A stretch of 11,376 nucleotides of DNA from Nitrospirota bacterium (GTDB taxonomy: Bacteria > Nitrospirota > Thermodesulfovibrionia > Thermodesulfovibrionales > JdFR-88). Numbering within the stretch: the first letter of the stretch is position 1; each line of letters begins with the position of its first letter. The translations under genes were made by a program, and so were the position numbers. Shown in pieces: positions 5,567 through 11,376 of the stretch. The notes under the pieces were generated by a model. The model saw nothing but the letters and a program-made list of their open reading frames with translations. It searched no databases and had not been told where the DNA came from. The DNA lies in the NCBI GenBank assembly GCA_021825785.1, contig JAKAGP010000019.1, positions 1-11,376 of the forward strand, read 5' to 3'.

Positions 5567-6508
5567 CTAGGCCCCCTGCTGGCTGAGCCCTTCAAGGGTC
5601 TTTTGAAGCGATCCCCTGTCTTCCACATTGAATGAAACGGCATCGGGAAGCGTTCTTTTGAGAAGTCCGGAGAGGACCTTTCCAGGTCCCACCTCTATGA
5701 ATACCCCGGCCCCTTCCGCCTGCATCACCTTCATGGACTCGTCCCACCTTACCGGGTTTGAAAGCTGCCGCACCAATGCGGCCCGCAGCCCGTCAGGCGA
5801 ACTGAGCACAATGGCATCGGCGTTTCCCACGATAGGCACGGTAGGAGTTTTTATCCGGGCTTCGAGAAAAAGAAATTCCGCGAGTTTCTTTGCCGGCCCT
5901 TCCATGAGCTTTGAATGGGAAGGCACGCTTACCGGGAGTGCTATGGCCCGTTTTGCGCCGCGCTGTTTTGCGGCCTCCATGGCCTCCTGTACGGCTGCCG
6001 TCTCCCCTGAAATGACGATCTGCCCCGGGCAGTTATAGTTTGCGGCCTGTGCGTAGCCGCTCTTTAATCCCCGGCACACCTCATCCAGCGCTTCCGCCCC
6101 AAGCCCCAGGATGGCAGCCATCATCCCCATACCCTCAGGCACGGCCTCCTGCATGAGTTTTGCCCTCAAACGGGTCAGCCGGAGCGCCAAGGAGAAAGAC
6201 AGCGCGCCCGATGCGACCGCGGCGGTATATTCGCCAAGGCTGTGGCCGGCAAGGAGGTCCGGTTTTACGCCGTCTTTTTCCAGCACCTTGCAGGCCGCAT
6301 ACTCCGCGGTAAGGAGGCACGGCTGGGTATTTACAGTGCTGTCCAGCTCCTCTTTGGGCCCTTCGAAAGAGAGCTTTGCCACATCGAAACCGAGCACATC
6401 GGAAGCCTCTTCATAGACTGCCTTCGCCTCTGAAAATCCGCTATACAGGTCCGCGCCCATGCCTACATTCTGTGAGCCCTGCCCCGGGAAAATAAAGGCT
6501 ATCTTCAT
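5567..6508 (-). CDS. fabD: Malonyl-CoA:ACP transacylase
   Basis: 313-residue cytoplasmic enzyme that moves malonyl from CoA to acyl carrier protein, supplying extender units for fatty acid synthesis. Full-length match to the family: oxyanion loop FPGQGSQ (7-13), nucleophile Ser90 in GHSLGEY, the R-x4-MQEAVPEGMGMMAAI stretch near 115-133, catalytic His198 in PVSVPSHS, and the C-terminal EVGPGKVLSGLLKR. The ATG overlaps the stop of the ETF alpha gene by four bases (ATGA), so it is translationally coupled as the last gene of the acyl-CoA dehydrogenase-ETF operon. This is unusual, as fabD normally sits with plsX, fabH, fabG or acpP, none of which is in the window. The enzyme shows no missing key residue. 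Confidence 0.97.
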   Translation of the reverse strand: MKIAFIFPGQGSQNVGMGADLYSGFSEAKAVYEEASDVLGFDVAKLSFEGPKEELDSTVNTQPCLLTAEYAACKVLEKDGVKPDLLAGHSLGEYTAAVASGALSFSLALRLTRLRAKLMQEAVPEGMGMMAAILGLGAEALDEVCRGLKSGYAQAANYNCPGQIVISGETAAVQEAMEAAKQRGAKRAIALPVSVPSHSKLMEGPAKKLAEFLFLEARIKTPTVPIVGNADAIVLSSPDGLRAALVRQLSNPVRWDESMKVMQAEGAGVFIEVGPGKVLSGLLKRTLPDAVSFNVEDRGSLQKTLEGLSQQGA

Positions 6509-7707
6509 TGCCCGGCCTTGCGCTCCCTGAGCTTTTTTATAAGAAGCGGGACCACCTCGCCCAGTTCCCCTACAATACCGTAAGTGGCTGCCGAAAAAAT
6601 CGGCGCCTCCGGGTTTTTATTGATCGCGACTATTACATCTGAGGACTGCATCCCTACAAGGTGCTGGACCGCTCCCGATATGCCGCAAGCTATATAGAGT
6701 TTGGGGCACACTGTCTTTCCTGTCTGTCCAACCTGATGACAATACGGTATCCAGCCCTCATCCACGGCCGCCCTCGATGCCCCGACAGTGCCGTTTAAAA
6801 GCCGAGCCAGCTCTTTAAGCATCTCAAAACCTTCTTTATTTTTGATCCCACGGCCTCCAGAGATTATCACATCGGCTTCCTGGAGATTGACATTAACTCC
6901 GGTTTCCGGGGCCTTTATGGTCTCAATCACCCTGGTCCTGGCCTTTAAGCCAGCGGCATCGACGTCAATGATCTCACCCTGCCTGTCCGCCTGGTACCGG
7001 CCCGTCTTCATGACCTTTGGCCTTACCGTGGCCATCTGGGGGCGGGTCCGGGGCGACAGGATGCTGGCCATAATGTTTCCGCCGTAAGCGGGGCGGGTCT
7101 GTATGAGATTGCCTGTTTCCGCCTCTATCTCTAGCATTGTGCAGTCCGCGGTTAGCCCGGTTTTGAGCCTGGCCGCCACCCTGGGCAAAAATGACCTGCC
7201 TATGGCCGTGGCCCCGGCAAGCACGACCTCCGGCTTGTGGGCGCTTATGAGCCTTGAAAGCAGCTCCGCGTTTGGCTCGTCCGTAAACCCGTTGAATATA
7301 TCGTGGCCGCAGAAATAGACCGTGTCAGCCCCCCACCTTATCAGTTCCAGTGCGTCACCCCTTGTGGCCCCGAAAAGAACGGCCGAAAGCTCCGTGCCCC
7401 TGGCAGAGGCAAGTTTTCTCCCTTCGCCTAAAAGCTCAAAAGCCACAGGGGCCACTTTCCCGCCCCTCTGCTCGGCGAAAACCCACACGCCTCTCCAGGA
7501 CGCGAGGTCTTCCGGGGCGGCCGCCGCTTGATCATCATTTCTCTCCATGATGGCGCCTTCGGGGCAGCTGGAAAGGCAAGCCTGGCAGAGCTGGCAATAT
7601 TCCCCTATCCGCGCCACACCATCTTCAATCACTATCGCGTCATAAGGGCAGACGGTAATGCAGGCCCCGCAGCCCATGCACTTTGTCTTTTCTATTTTTA
7701 AAGGCAT
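6505..7707 (-). CDS. etfA: Electron transfer flavoprotein alpha subunit with N-terminal 2[4Fe-4S] ferredoxin domain
   Basis: 400-residue alpha subunit that forms a heterodimer with EtfB and carries FAD. Residues 1-55 are a bacterial-type ferredoxin: Cys10, 13, 16, 20 and Cys38, 41, 44, 48, each C-x2-C-x2-C-x3-C(P). The ETF alpha domain follows from about 70, with the FAD-binding C-terminal part at 283-372 (SGGRGIKNKEGF, VGQTGKTVCPKLYIACGISG, AINKNPEAPIF). RPAYGGNIMA and RPQMATVRP (205-230) are typical of ETFs from anaerobes rather than mitochondrial type. Ferredoxin-fused alpha subunits are known in caffeyl-CoA reductase-type complexes, where electron bifurcation occurs; bifurcation here is inference. 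GGAG lies 5 nt before the ATG. The start overlaps the end of etfB by 10 nt and the stop overlaps fabD. Confidence 0.95.
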   Translation of the reverse strand: MPLKIEKTKCMGCGACITVCPYDAIVIEDGVARIGEYCQLCQACLSSCPEGAIMERNDDQAAAAPEDLASWRGVWVFAEQRGGKVAPVAFELLGEGRKLASARGTELSAVLFGATRGDALELIRWGADTVYFCGHDIFNGFTDEPNAELLSRLISAHKPEVVLAGATAIGRSFLPRVAARLKTGLTADCTMLEIEAETGNLIQTRPAYGGNIMASILSPRTRPQMATVRPKVMKTGRYQADRQGEIIDVDAAGLKARTRVIETIKAPETGVNVNLQEADVIISGGRGIKNKEGFEMLKELARLLNGTVGASRAAVDEGWIPYCHQVGQTGKTVCPKLYIACGISGAVQHLVGMQSSDVIVAINKNPEAPIFSAATYGIVGELGEVVPLLIKKLRERKAGQ

Positions 7708-8480
7708 TTTTTCTCCACAAGTTCATCTACAAGGGCCTCTATCTGCTCTTCGAGCGTGCCCTCGAGTTTTTTACGGCCGCCCCTCGGGCCGGGCGTAAAT
7801 ATCTTTTTCACCTGTGTGGGAGAGCCATTAAAACCGACCACCTCAACCGGCAGTTCCAGTTCCGCAGCCCCCATCTTTTTTATCTCCGCCTTTTTTGCGT
7901 TCATCTTCCCCTTTAGCGACGGAAGCCTTGGGGTGTTCAGCTCTCGCACGACGGTTATCAATGCCGGAAGGTCCGCCTCAACGATGTCCGAGCCCTCGTC
8001 CATCATTCTTTCGACCCTTATCGAGCTGTTATTTGCATCGATGATCTTTTTCACATAGGATATGTGGGGGATATCAAGAAATTCGGCTACTTCCGGGCCC
8101 ACCTGCGCGGTGTCCCCGTCTATGGCCTGCTTGCCGCAGATCACAAGGTCCGCACCGGTCTTTTTTATAAGCCCTGAAAGGGCGCACGCGGTTGCAAGCG
8201 TGTCTGCGCCCGCAAACTCCCTGCCGGTCGCAAGATATGCCTCGTCCGCGCCAAGCGATATGGCCTCACGAAGGGCGGCTTCGGCTTGGGGAGGCCCCAT
8301 TGTTACCACGCAAACGGAGCCGCCAAGCTTTTCTTTTATGGAAAGCGCGGCTTCTATGGCATGGGTGTCATAGGGGTTTATTATGGAGGGCACCCCTTCT
8401 CTTATCAGTGTGCCGGTCTCGCGGTTTATCTTCACCTCCGCTGTGTCCGGCACCTGTTTTATGCAAACGGCTATCCTCAT
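7698..8480 (-). CDS. etfB: Electron transfer flavoprotein beta subunit
   Basis: 260-residue partner of the ferredoxin-fused alpha subunit. The N-terminus RIAVCIKQVPDT (2-13), INPYDTHAIEAAL (34-46), the GADTLATA stretch (91-98) and CGKQAIDGDTAQVGPEVAEF (115-134) are all conserved for EtfB. The QAIDGDTAQVGP form is what I associate with ETFs of anaerobes that bind a second flavin or NAD instead of AMP, whereas mitochondrial-type proteins read differently here; a structural model would be needed to tell. The ribosome binding site GGGAGG is 9-10 nt from the ATG. It lies downstream of the acyl-CoA dehydrogenase and overlaps etfA by 10 nt, so the two ETF subunits are coupled for equal synthesis. 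Confidence 0.95.
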   Translation of the reverse strand: MRIAVCIKQVPDTAEVKINRETGTLIREGVPSIINPYDTHAIEAALSIKEKLGGSVCVVTMGPPQAEAALREAISLGADEAYLATGREFAGADTLATACALSGLIKKTGADLVICGKQAIDGDTAQVGPEVAEFLDIPHISYVKKIIDANNSSIRVERMMDEGSDIVEADLPALITVVRELNTPRLPSLKGKMNAKKAEIKKMGAAELELPVEVVGFNGSPTQVKKIFTPGPRGGRKKLEGTLEEQIEALVDELVEKKCL

Positions 8481-8527
8481 TGAGCTTCCCTCCCGGTAAT
8501 CTTATGCAGGGTCTTTCCAAAATTAAT

Positions 8528-8567
8528 CGGATTCGCTCGCTTGTCCTTCGGAATACGCTCGCTGTTC
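8528..8567. repeat. Imperfect tandem direct repeat between acyl-CoA dehydrogenase and etfB
   Basis: CGGATTCGCTCGCTTGTC (8528-8545) and CGGAATACGCTCGCTGTTC (8549-8567) are two copies about 21 bp apart sharing CGCTCGCT. The second copy runs into the stop codon of the dehydrogenase gene. The spacer 8481-8565 shows no convincing terminator or promoter. Confidence 0.35.
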
Positions 8568-9723
8568 ATTTCGACTTCGCAGCTTCCTTTATGATATTTT
8601 GCGCGATGACGTTTCTCTGGATCTGGTTCGTGCCTTCATATATTTGAAGTATTTTTGCGTCCCTCATCATCTTTTCAACCGGGTACTCCCGCATGTAACC
8701 TGATCCGCCCATCACCTGAACGGCGTTTGTGGTCACCCGCATCGCCACATCGGTGGCAAAGAGCTTTGCCATCGAGGACACCTTTGTCACGTCCTTTGCG
8801 CCGCTGTCGGCATACCGCGCGGCGGCGTATACGAGGGCCCTTGCCGCTTCAACCTCCGTGGCCATGTCCGCCAGCATGTGCTGGATCGCCTGAAAACCTA
8901 TTATGGGATGCCCGAACTGCACCCTCTGTCTTGCGAACTTCACGGCCTCATCCAGCGCCCCCTGCGCCACACCAACGCCCTGGGCGCCGACTCCGGCACG
9001 GGAACAGTCAAGCGTCTTCATCGCTACCACAAAGCCCATTCCCTCCTTTGCAAGGAGGTTTTCCCCGGGCACACGGCAGTCCTCAAAAACCAGCTCCCTT
9101 GTGGCCGAGGCCCTTATGCCCATCTTTTTTTCCTTCTTGCCGAAACTGAAGCCGGGCGTACCTTTTTCGACGATAAAAGCCGACGCCCCTCTGGGCCCCT
9201 TTGACTTATCCGTTATCGCGACAACGGTATAGATCTCGGCCTCTCCGCCGTTTGTTATCCATTGCTTGGTGCCGTTAAGCACGTAGTCGCCGCCGTCGCG
9301 CTTTGCCGTGGTCTGGACCCCGCCCGCGTCGCTTCCGGCATTGGCCTCGGTGAGCCCGAACGCGACAAGCCTTTTGCCGGCCGCTATGTCGGGAAGATAC
9401 TTTTTCTTCTGCTCGTCCGTGCCAAAAAGAAGGATGGGATAGGTCCCGAGCGCGTTTGCCGCATATGTGGTCGAAACGCCAACACAGGCCTTCGAAAGCT
9501 CCTCGACCGCAAGCGCAAGCTCAAAGCCCCCCTTGCCAAGCCCGCCATACTCCTCCGGAATAAAAAGCCCGAAAAGGTCCGAGCTTGCGAGCACCTTCAT
9601 TATCTCCCAGGGGAACTCCTCTTTCTCATCGAGTTCCGCTCGCACAGGCACCACCTTCTCCTGCGCTATCCGGGCTGCAAGCTCCTTTATCATCTGTTGC
9701 TCTTCGGAAAGGAAATAATCCAT
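8566..9723 (-). CDS. Acyl-CoA dehydrogenase (short/medium-chain, Bcd-like)
   Basis: 385-residue FAD enzyme oxidising acyl-CoA to 2-enoyl-CoA, or the reverse, and exchanging electrons with ETF. Family signature GLTEANAGSDAGG lies near 127-140 and the second signature, QVMGGSGYMREYP, near 337-349. The catalytic base is Glu363 in QIYEGTNQIQRN, the position used by butyryl-CoA and other short-chain dehydrogenases. Length and start (MDYFLSEEQQMIKEL) are typical of soluble homotetramers. A GGAGGAG sequence precedes the ATG with a rather long spacing of 11-13 nt. It sits immediately upstream of its presumed electron partner genes etfB and etfA. Chain-length preference cannot be set from sequence; glutaryl- or branched-chain activity is possible. 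Confidence 0.95.
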   Translation of the reverse strand: MDYFLSEEQQMIKELAARIAQEKVVPVRAELDEKEEFPWEIMKVLASSDLFGLFIPEEYGGLGKGGFELALAVEELSKACVGVSTTYAANALGTYPILLFGTDEQKKKYLPDIAAGKRLVAFGLTEANAGSDAGGVQTTAKRDGGDYVLNGTKQWITNGGEAEIYTVVAITDKSKGPRGASAFIVEKGTPGFSFGKKEKKMGIRASATRELVFEDCRVPGENLLAKEGMGFVVAMKTLDCSRAGVGAQGVGVAQGALDEAVKFARQRVQFGHPIIGFQAIQHMLADMATEVEAARALVYAAARYADSGAKDVTKVSSMAKLFATDVAMRVTTNAVQVMGGSGYMREYPVEKMMRDAKILQIYEGTNQIQRNVIAQNIIKEAAKSK

Positions 9724-9793
9724 CTTCTTTTAAGCTCCTCCCCCGTTTTTCTGTTTTTTAATTTGATATTCTGCCGGTAAACCCGCAGGGCAT

Positions 9794-9822
9794 ATTATGT
9801 AAGGAATTTTTGTTTTTATCAT
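9794..9822 (-). promoter_or_regulatory. Candidate promoter of the acyl-CoA dehydrogenase-ETF-fabD operon
   Basis: On the minus strand, ATGATA (9822-9817) and CATAAT (9799-9794) are four of six and five of six consensus matches with a 17-bp spacer, inside the AT-rich part of the spacer before the dehydrogenase gene. Initiation near 9787 would give a leader of about 64 nt. Weak evidence. Confidence 0.3.
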
Positions 9823-9830
9823 ATTCGCCA

Positions 9831-9880
9831 GCTTGCCCCTGTGGCAAGGGGACTGGTCCCATGGGACTGGTTCCCAAGCT
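9831..9880. repeat. Palindromic repeat cluster with GGGACTGGTCCC units
   Basis: A hairpin CTTGCC-CCTGT-GGCAAG (9832-9848) is followed by GGGACTGGTCCC (9849-9860) and a variant GGGACTGGTTCCC (9863-9875); the junction GTCCCATGGGAC (9856-9867) is a perfect 12-bp palindrome. GCTTG (9831) and CAAGC (9876) close the block. The GGGACTGGTCCC unit also occurs at 2655-2666, so it belongs to a dispersed family. The rest of the spacer 9724-9959 holds the candidate promoter and no gene. Confidence 0.55.
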
Positions 9881-9959
9881 ACAGGCAATACGCTCATTTA
9901 TCCATTTTAAATAATCGGCGGATATTTTCGCCAAACCCGCTATTTCCGGGGACCCGCTT

Positions 9960-10376
9960 TTATAGTATTTCTATTTCCGGGAAAAAAAATGGTATCTCAG
10001 AGCACGCGGAATTTTCGCTGTCCGAGCCGTGGACGGCGTTTCTTTCAATGTTCTCGGCATATGCGGCCCTTATGGTGCCGGGTGCGGCGTCCTTGGGGTT
10101 AGTCGCCCCCATTATCTGCCTTACCTTTGCGATGGCGTCCTCACCCTCGATCACCAGGACAACCACCGGCCCTTCGGACATGAATGTTGCCAGATCGTTG
10201 TAAAAAGGCCTTTCCTTGTGGACTATATAGAATTTTTTGGCCTCCTCTATTGAAAGCTGAATCTTTTTCAAGGCCGCGACCCTCAACCCCGCGTCCTCAA
10301 AATATTTAAGAACACCGCCTATCGCGTTTTTCTTGACGGCATCGGGCTTGATGATGGAAAGAGTCCTCTGAACCAT
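9960..10376 (-). CDS. ndk: Nucleoside diphosphate kinase
   Basis: 138-residue enzyme that transfers the gamma phosphate between nucleoside triphosphates and diphosphates through a phosphohistidine. The protein keeps [10 protein letters not shown] (5-14) with Lys10, HKERPF (53-58), [15 protein letters not shown] (89-103) and the active-site His116 in NAVHGSD. One small deviation is GTIRAAYA where GTIRADYA is usual. The frame is open to an ATG at 10400, but that would add eight residues not found in the family and would bury the ribosome binding site, so the ATG at 10376 is chosen. The gene lies 63 bp downstream of mdh on the same strand; that spacer is extremely AT-rich with a possible -10 (TATAAA, 10413-10408) but no good -35. 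Confidence 0.96.
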   Translation of the reverse strand: MVQRTLSIIKPDAVKKNAIGGVLKYFEDAGLRVAALKKIQLSIEEAKKFYIVHKERPFYNDLATFMSEGPVVVLVIEGEDAIAKVRQIMGATNPKDAAPGTIRAAYAENIERNAVHGSDSENSACSEIPFFFPEIEIL

Positions 10377-10386
10377 TTTATTTTGT

Positions 10387-10392
10387 CCTCCT
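10387..10392 (-). promoter_or_regulatory. Ribosome binding site that selects the ndk start
   Basis: AGGAGG on the minus strand ends 10 nt before ATG 10376. It lies downstream of the alternative ATG at 10400, which lacks its own site, and so favours the shorter 138-residue protein. Confidence 0.65.
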
Positions 10393-10439
10393 TGCTGCAT
10401 TTTTCATTTTATATTTTTTTATTTTTTATCTTTTAAAAA

Positions 10440-11369
10440 TTAAAGGCCGAGCGTTTCTACCAGTTTGCCGACAGCGCCTGCGGATTTATCGAAGGCAGCC
10501 TTCTCTTCAGCTGTAAGCGGCACCTCGATTATTTTCTCCACCCCGCCTTTTCCAAGTATTACCGGCACGCCGGCATAGACGCCTTTTGCGCCGTACTGCC
10601 CCTCCAGATGGACCGCGCAGGGAAGGAGCCTTTTTTCATCGAACAGCACAGCCTTCACCATCTCGTAAATTGCGGCCCCTGGGGCATAATAAGCGCTGCC
10701 CGTCTTTAAAAGAGAGACTATCTCCGCGCCGCCGTTTCTGGTCCTTTCAAAAATCGAACGTATGGTTGCCTCGGGCAAAAGGGAATCGATGCCAGCCCCC
10801 TTTACCGATATCAGGCTTTTTACGGGCACCATCTGGTCTCCGTGGCCTCCAAGGACAAGGGCTTCGACGTCTTTAGGGGAGACATTCAACTCCCATGCGA
10901 TAAACGAACGGAGCCTTGCGGAATCCAGGACCCCGCCCATCCCTAATACCCGCTGCGGCGGAAATTTCGTGAATTTCCAGGCCAGCTGCGCCATTACATC
11001 CATCGGGTTTGTGACCATTATGATTATCGAATCAGGGGATTGGGCTGCCGTTTTTGTGGAGACCTCTTTAATAATGGTGGCGTTTGCCTGAAGAAGGTCG
11101 TCCCTGGACATGCCGGGCTTTCTCGCAAGCCCCGCGGTTATGACGATGACGTCCGAGCCCGCGGTGTCCTCGATAGCGTTTGTTCCCTTGATGGAAGCCG
11201 ATGATCCCCAAAGCGGGCAGGCTTCCCCAAGGTCCAGCGCCTTGCCCTGCGGCACGCCCTGGGCCACATCATAAAGGACCACGTCAGAGATCCCGTCATG
11301 TAAAAGGAGTTGCGCAAGAGAGGCCCCGACATGACCGGCCCCGATTATGGCGACTTTGTTTCTTTTCAT
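10440..11369 (-). CDS. mdh: Malate dehydrogenase, LDH-like NAD-dependent type
   Basis: 309-residue enzyme of the lactate/malate dehydrogenase superfamily, converting malate and oxaloacetate in the TCA cycle. The Rossmann motif GAGHVG (10-15) and Asp34 at the end of the second strand indicate NAD preference. Substrate residues are those of malate rather than lactate dehydrogenase: Arg83 and Arg89 in ARKPGMSRDDLL, Asn121 in VTNPMD, Asp149 and Arg152 in LDSARLR, and the proton-relay His176 in GGHGDQMVPV. Length fits the homotetrameric LDH-like MDH group found in many anaerobes and thermophiles. The upstream flank has only seven bases in the window (TAAG precedes the ATG), so promoter and upstream neighbour are unseen. 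ndk follows on the same strand. Confidence 0.97.
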   Translation of the reverse strand: MKRNKVAIIGAGHVGASLAQLLLHDGISDVVLYDVAQGVPQGKALDLGEACPLWGSSASIKGTNAIEDTAGSDVIVITAGLARKPGMSRDDLLQANATIIKEVSTKTAAQSPDSIIIMVTNPMDVMAQLAWKFTKFPPQRVLGMGGVLDSARLRSFIAWELNVSPKDVEALVLGGHGDQMVPVKSLISVKGAGIDSLLPEATIRSIFERTRNGGAEIVSLLKTGSAYYAPGAAIYEMVKAVLFDEKRLLPCAVHLEGQYGAKGVYAGVPVILGKGGVEKIIEVPLTAEEKAAFDKSAGAVGKLVETLGL

Positions 11370-11376
11370 CTTAGAT

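Noticed and set aside
8655..9780. Several plus-strand frames opposite the acyl-CoA dehydrogenase gene
   Set aside because: Arginine/proline-rich shadow translations with no domain; the minus-strand gene carries the full family signatures.
9900..9959. Terminator downstream of ndk
   Set aside because: Only 4-bp GC stems (CCCG/CGGG, GGCG/CGCC) with at most three following U residues are found on the minus strand.
10377..10400. N-terminal extension of ndk to ATG 10400
   Set aside because: The extra eight residues are absent from the family and the AGGAGG at 10387-10392 fits the ATG at 10376.

Overview
The window is a gene-dense piece of a bacterial chromosome with moderate G+C, and nearly all genes belong to core or redox metabolism. 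The combination of an A-type flavoprotein, an iron-sulfur flavoprotein, an acyl-CoA dehydrogenase and an ETF alpha subunit with a two-cluster ferredoxin domain suggests an anaerobe or facultative anaerobe. A Nitrospirota- or Desulfobacterota-like lineage is my guess; no marker in the window proves it. I see no rRNA, tRNA, CRISPR array, transposase, integrase or phage structural gene.

Layout. Positions 1-1839 (minus strand): a P-loop kinase related to APS kinase, followed by mutL, whose 3' end lies outside the window. A 129-bp divergent spacer with a 12-bp perfect palindrome separates this pair from a plus-strand, membrane-anchored tyrosine/dual-specificity-type phosphatase (1969-2565). A repeat-bearing spacer (2566-2823) leads into a plus-strand redox operon: A-type flavoprotein (2824-4041), iron-sulfur flavoprotein (4038-4628) and a cysteine-less carboxymuconolactone-decarboxylase-fold protein (4643-4954). 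After a 154-bp spacer with mutually exclusive RNA pairings come two abutting small genes of unknown function (5109-5555). The rest is on the minus strand. In transcription order it runs mdh (11369-10440), ndk (10376-9960), a repeat-bearing spacer, acyl-CoA dehydrogenase (9723-8566), etfB (8480-7698), etfA with ferredoxin domain (7707-6505) and fabD (6508-5567).

How the genes fit together. The flavoprotein operon looks like an O2- or NO-reducing detoxification unit, with the iron-sulfur flavoprotein as a possible electron donor. The acyl-CoA dehydrogenase with its own EtfBA forms an acyl-CoA/enoyl-CoA redox module, and the ferredoxin-fused EtfA suggests a route to low-potential carriers. fabD is fused translationally to this module by an ATGA overlap instead of sitting in a fab cluster, which links acyl-CoA redox chemistry with fatty acid synthesis. 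mdh and ndk are housekeeping genes.

The points most worth a second look are the switch-like leader in front of the two unknown small genes, the fabD-etfA coupling, the kinase that mixes APS-kinase and AAA_33-type features and appears to be read from a leaderless mRNA, and a GGGACTGGTCCC repeat shared by two spacers. Nothing here amounts to a demonstrated new system.
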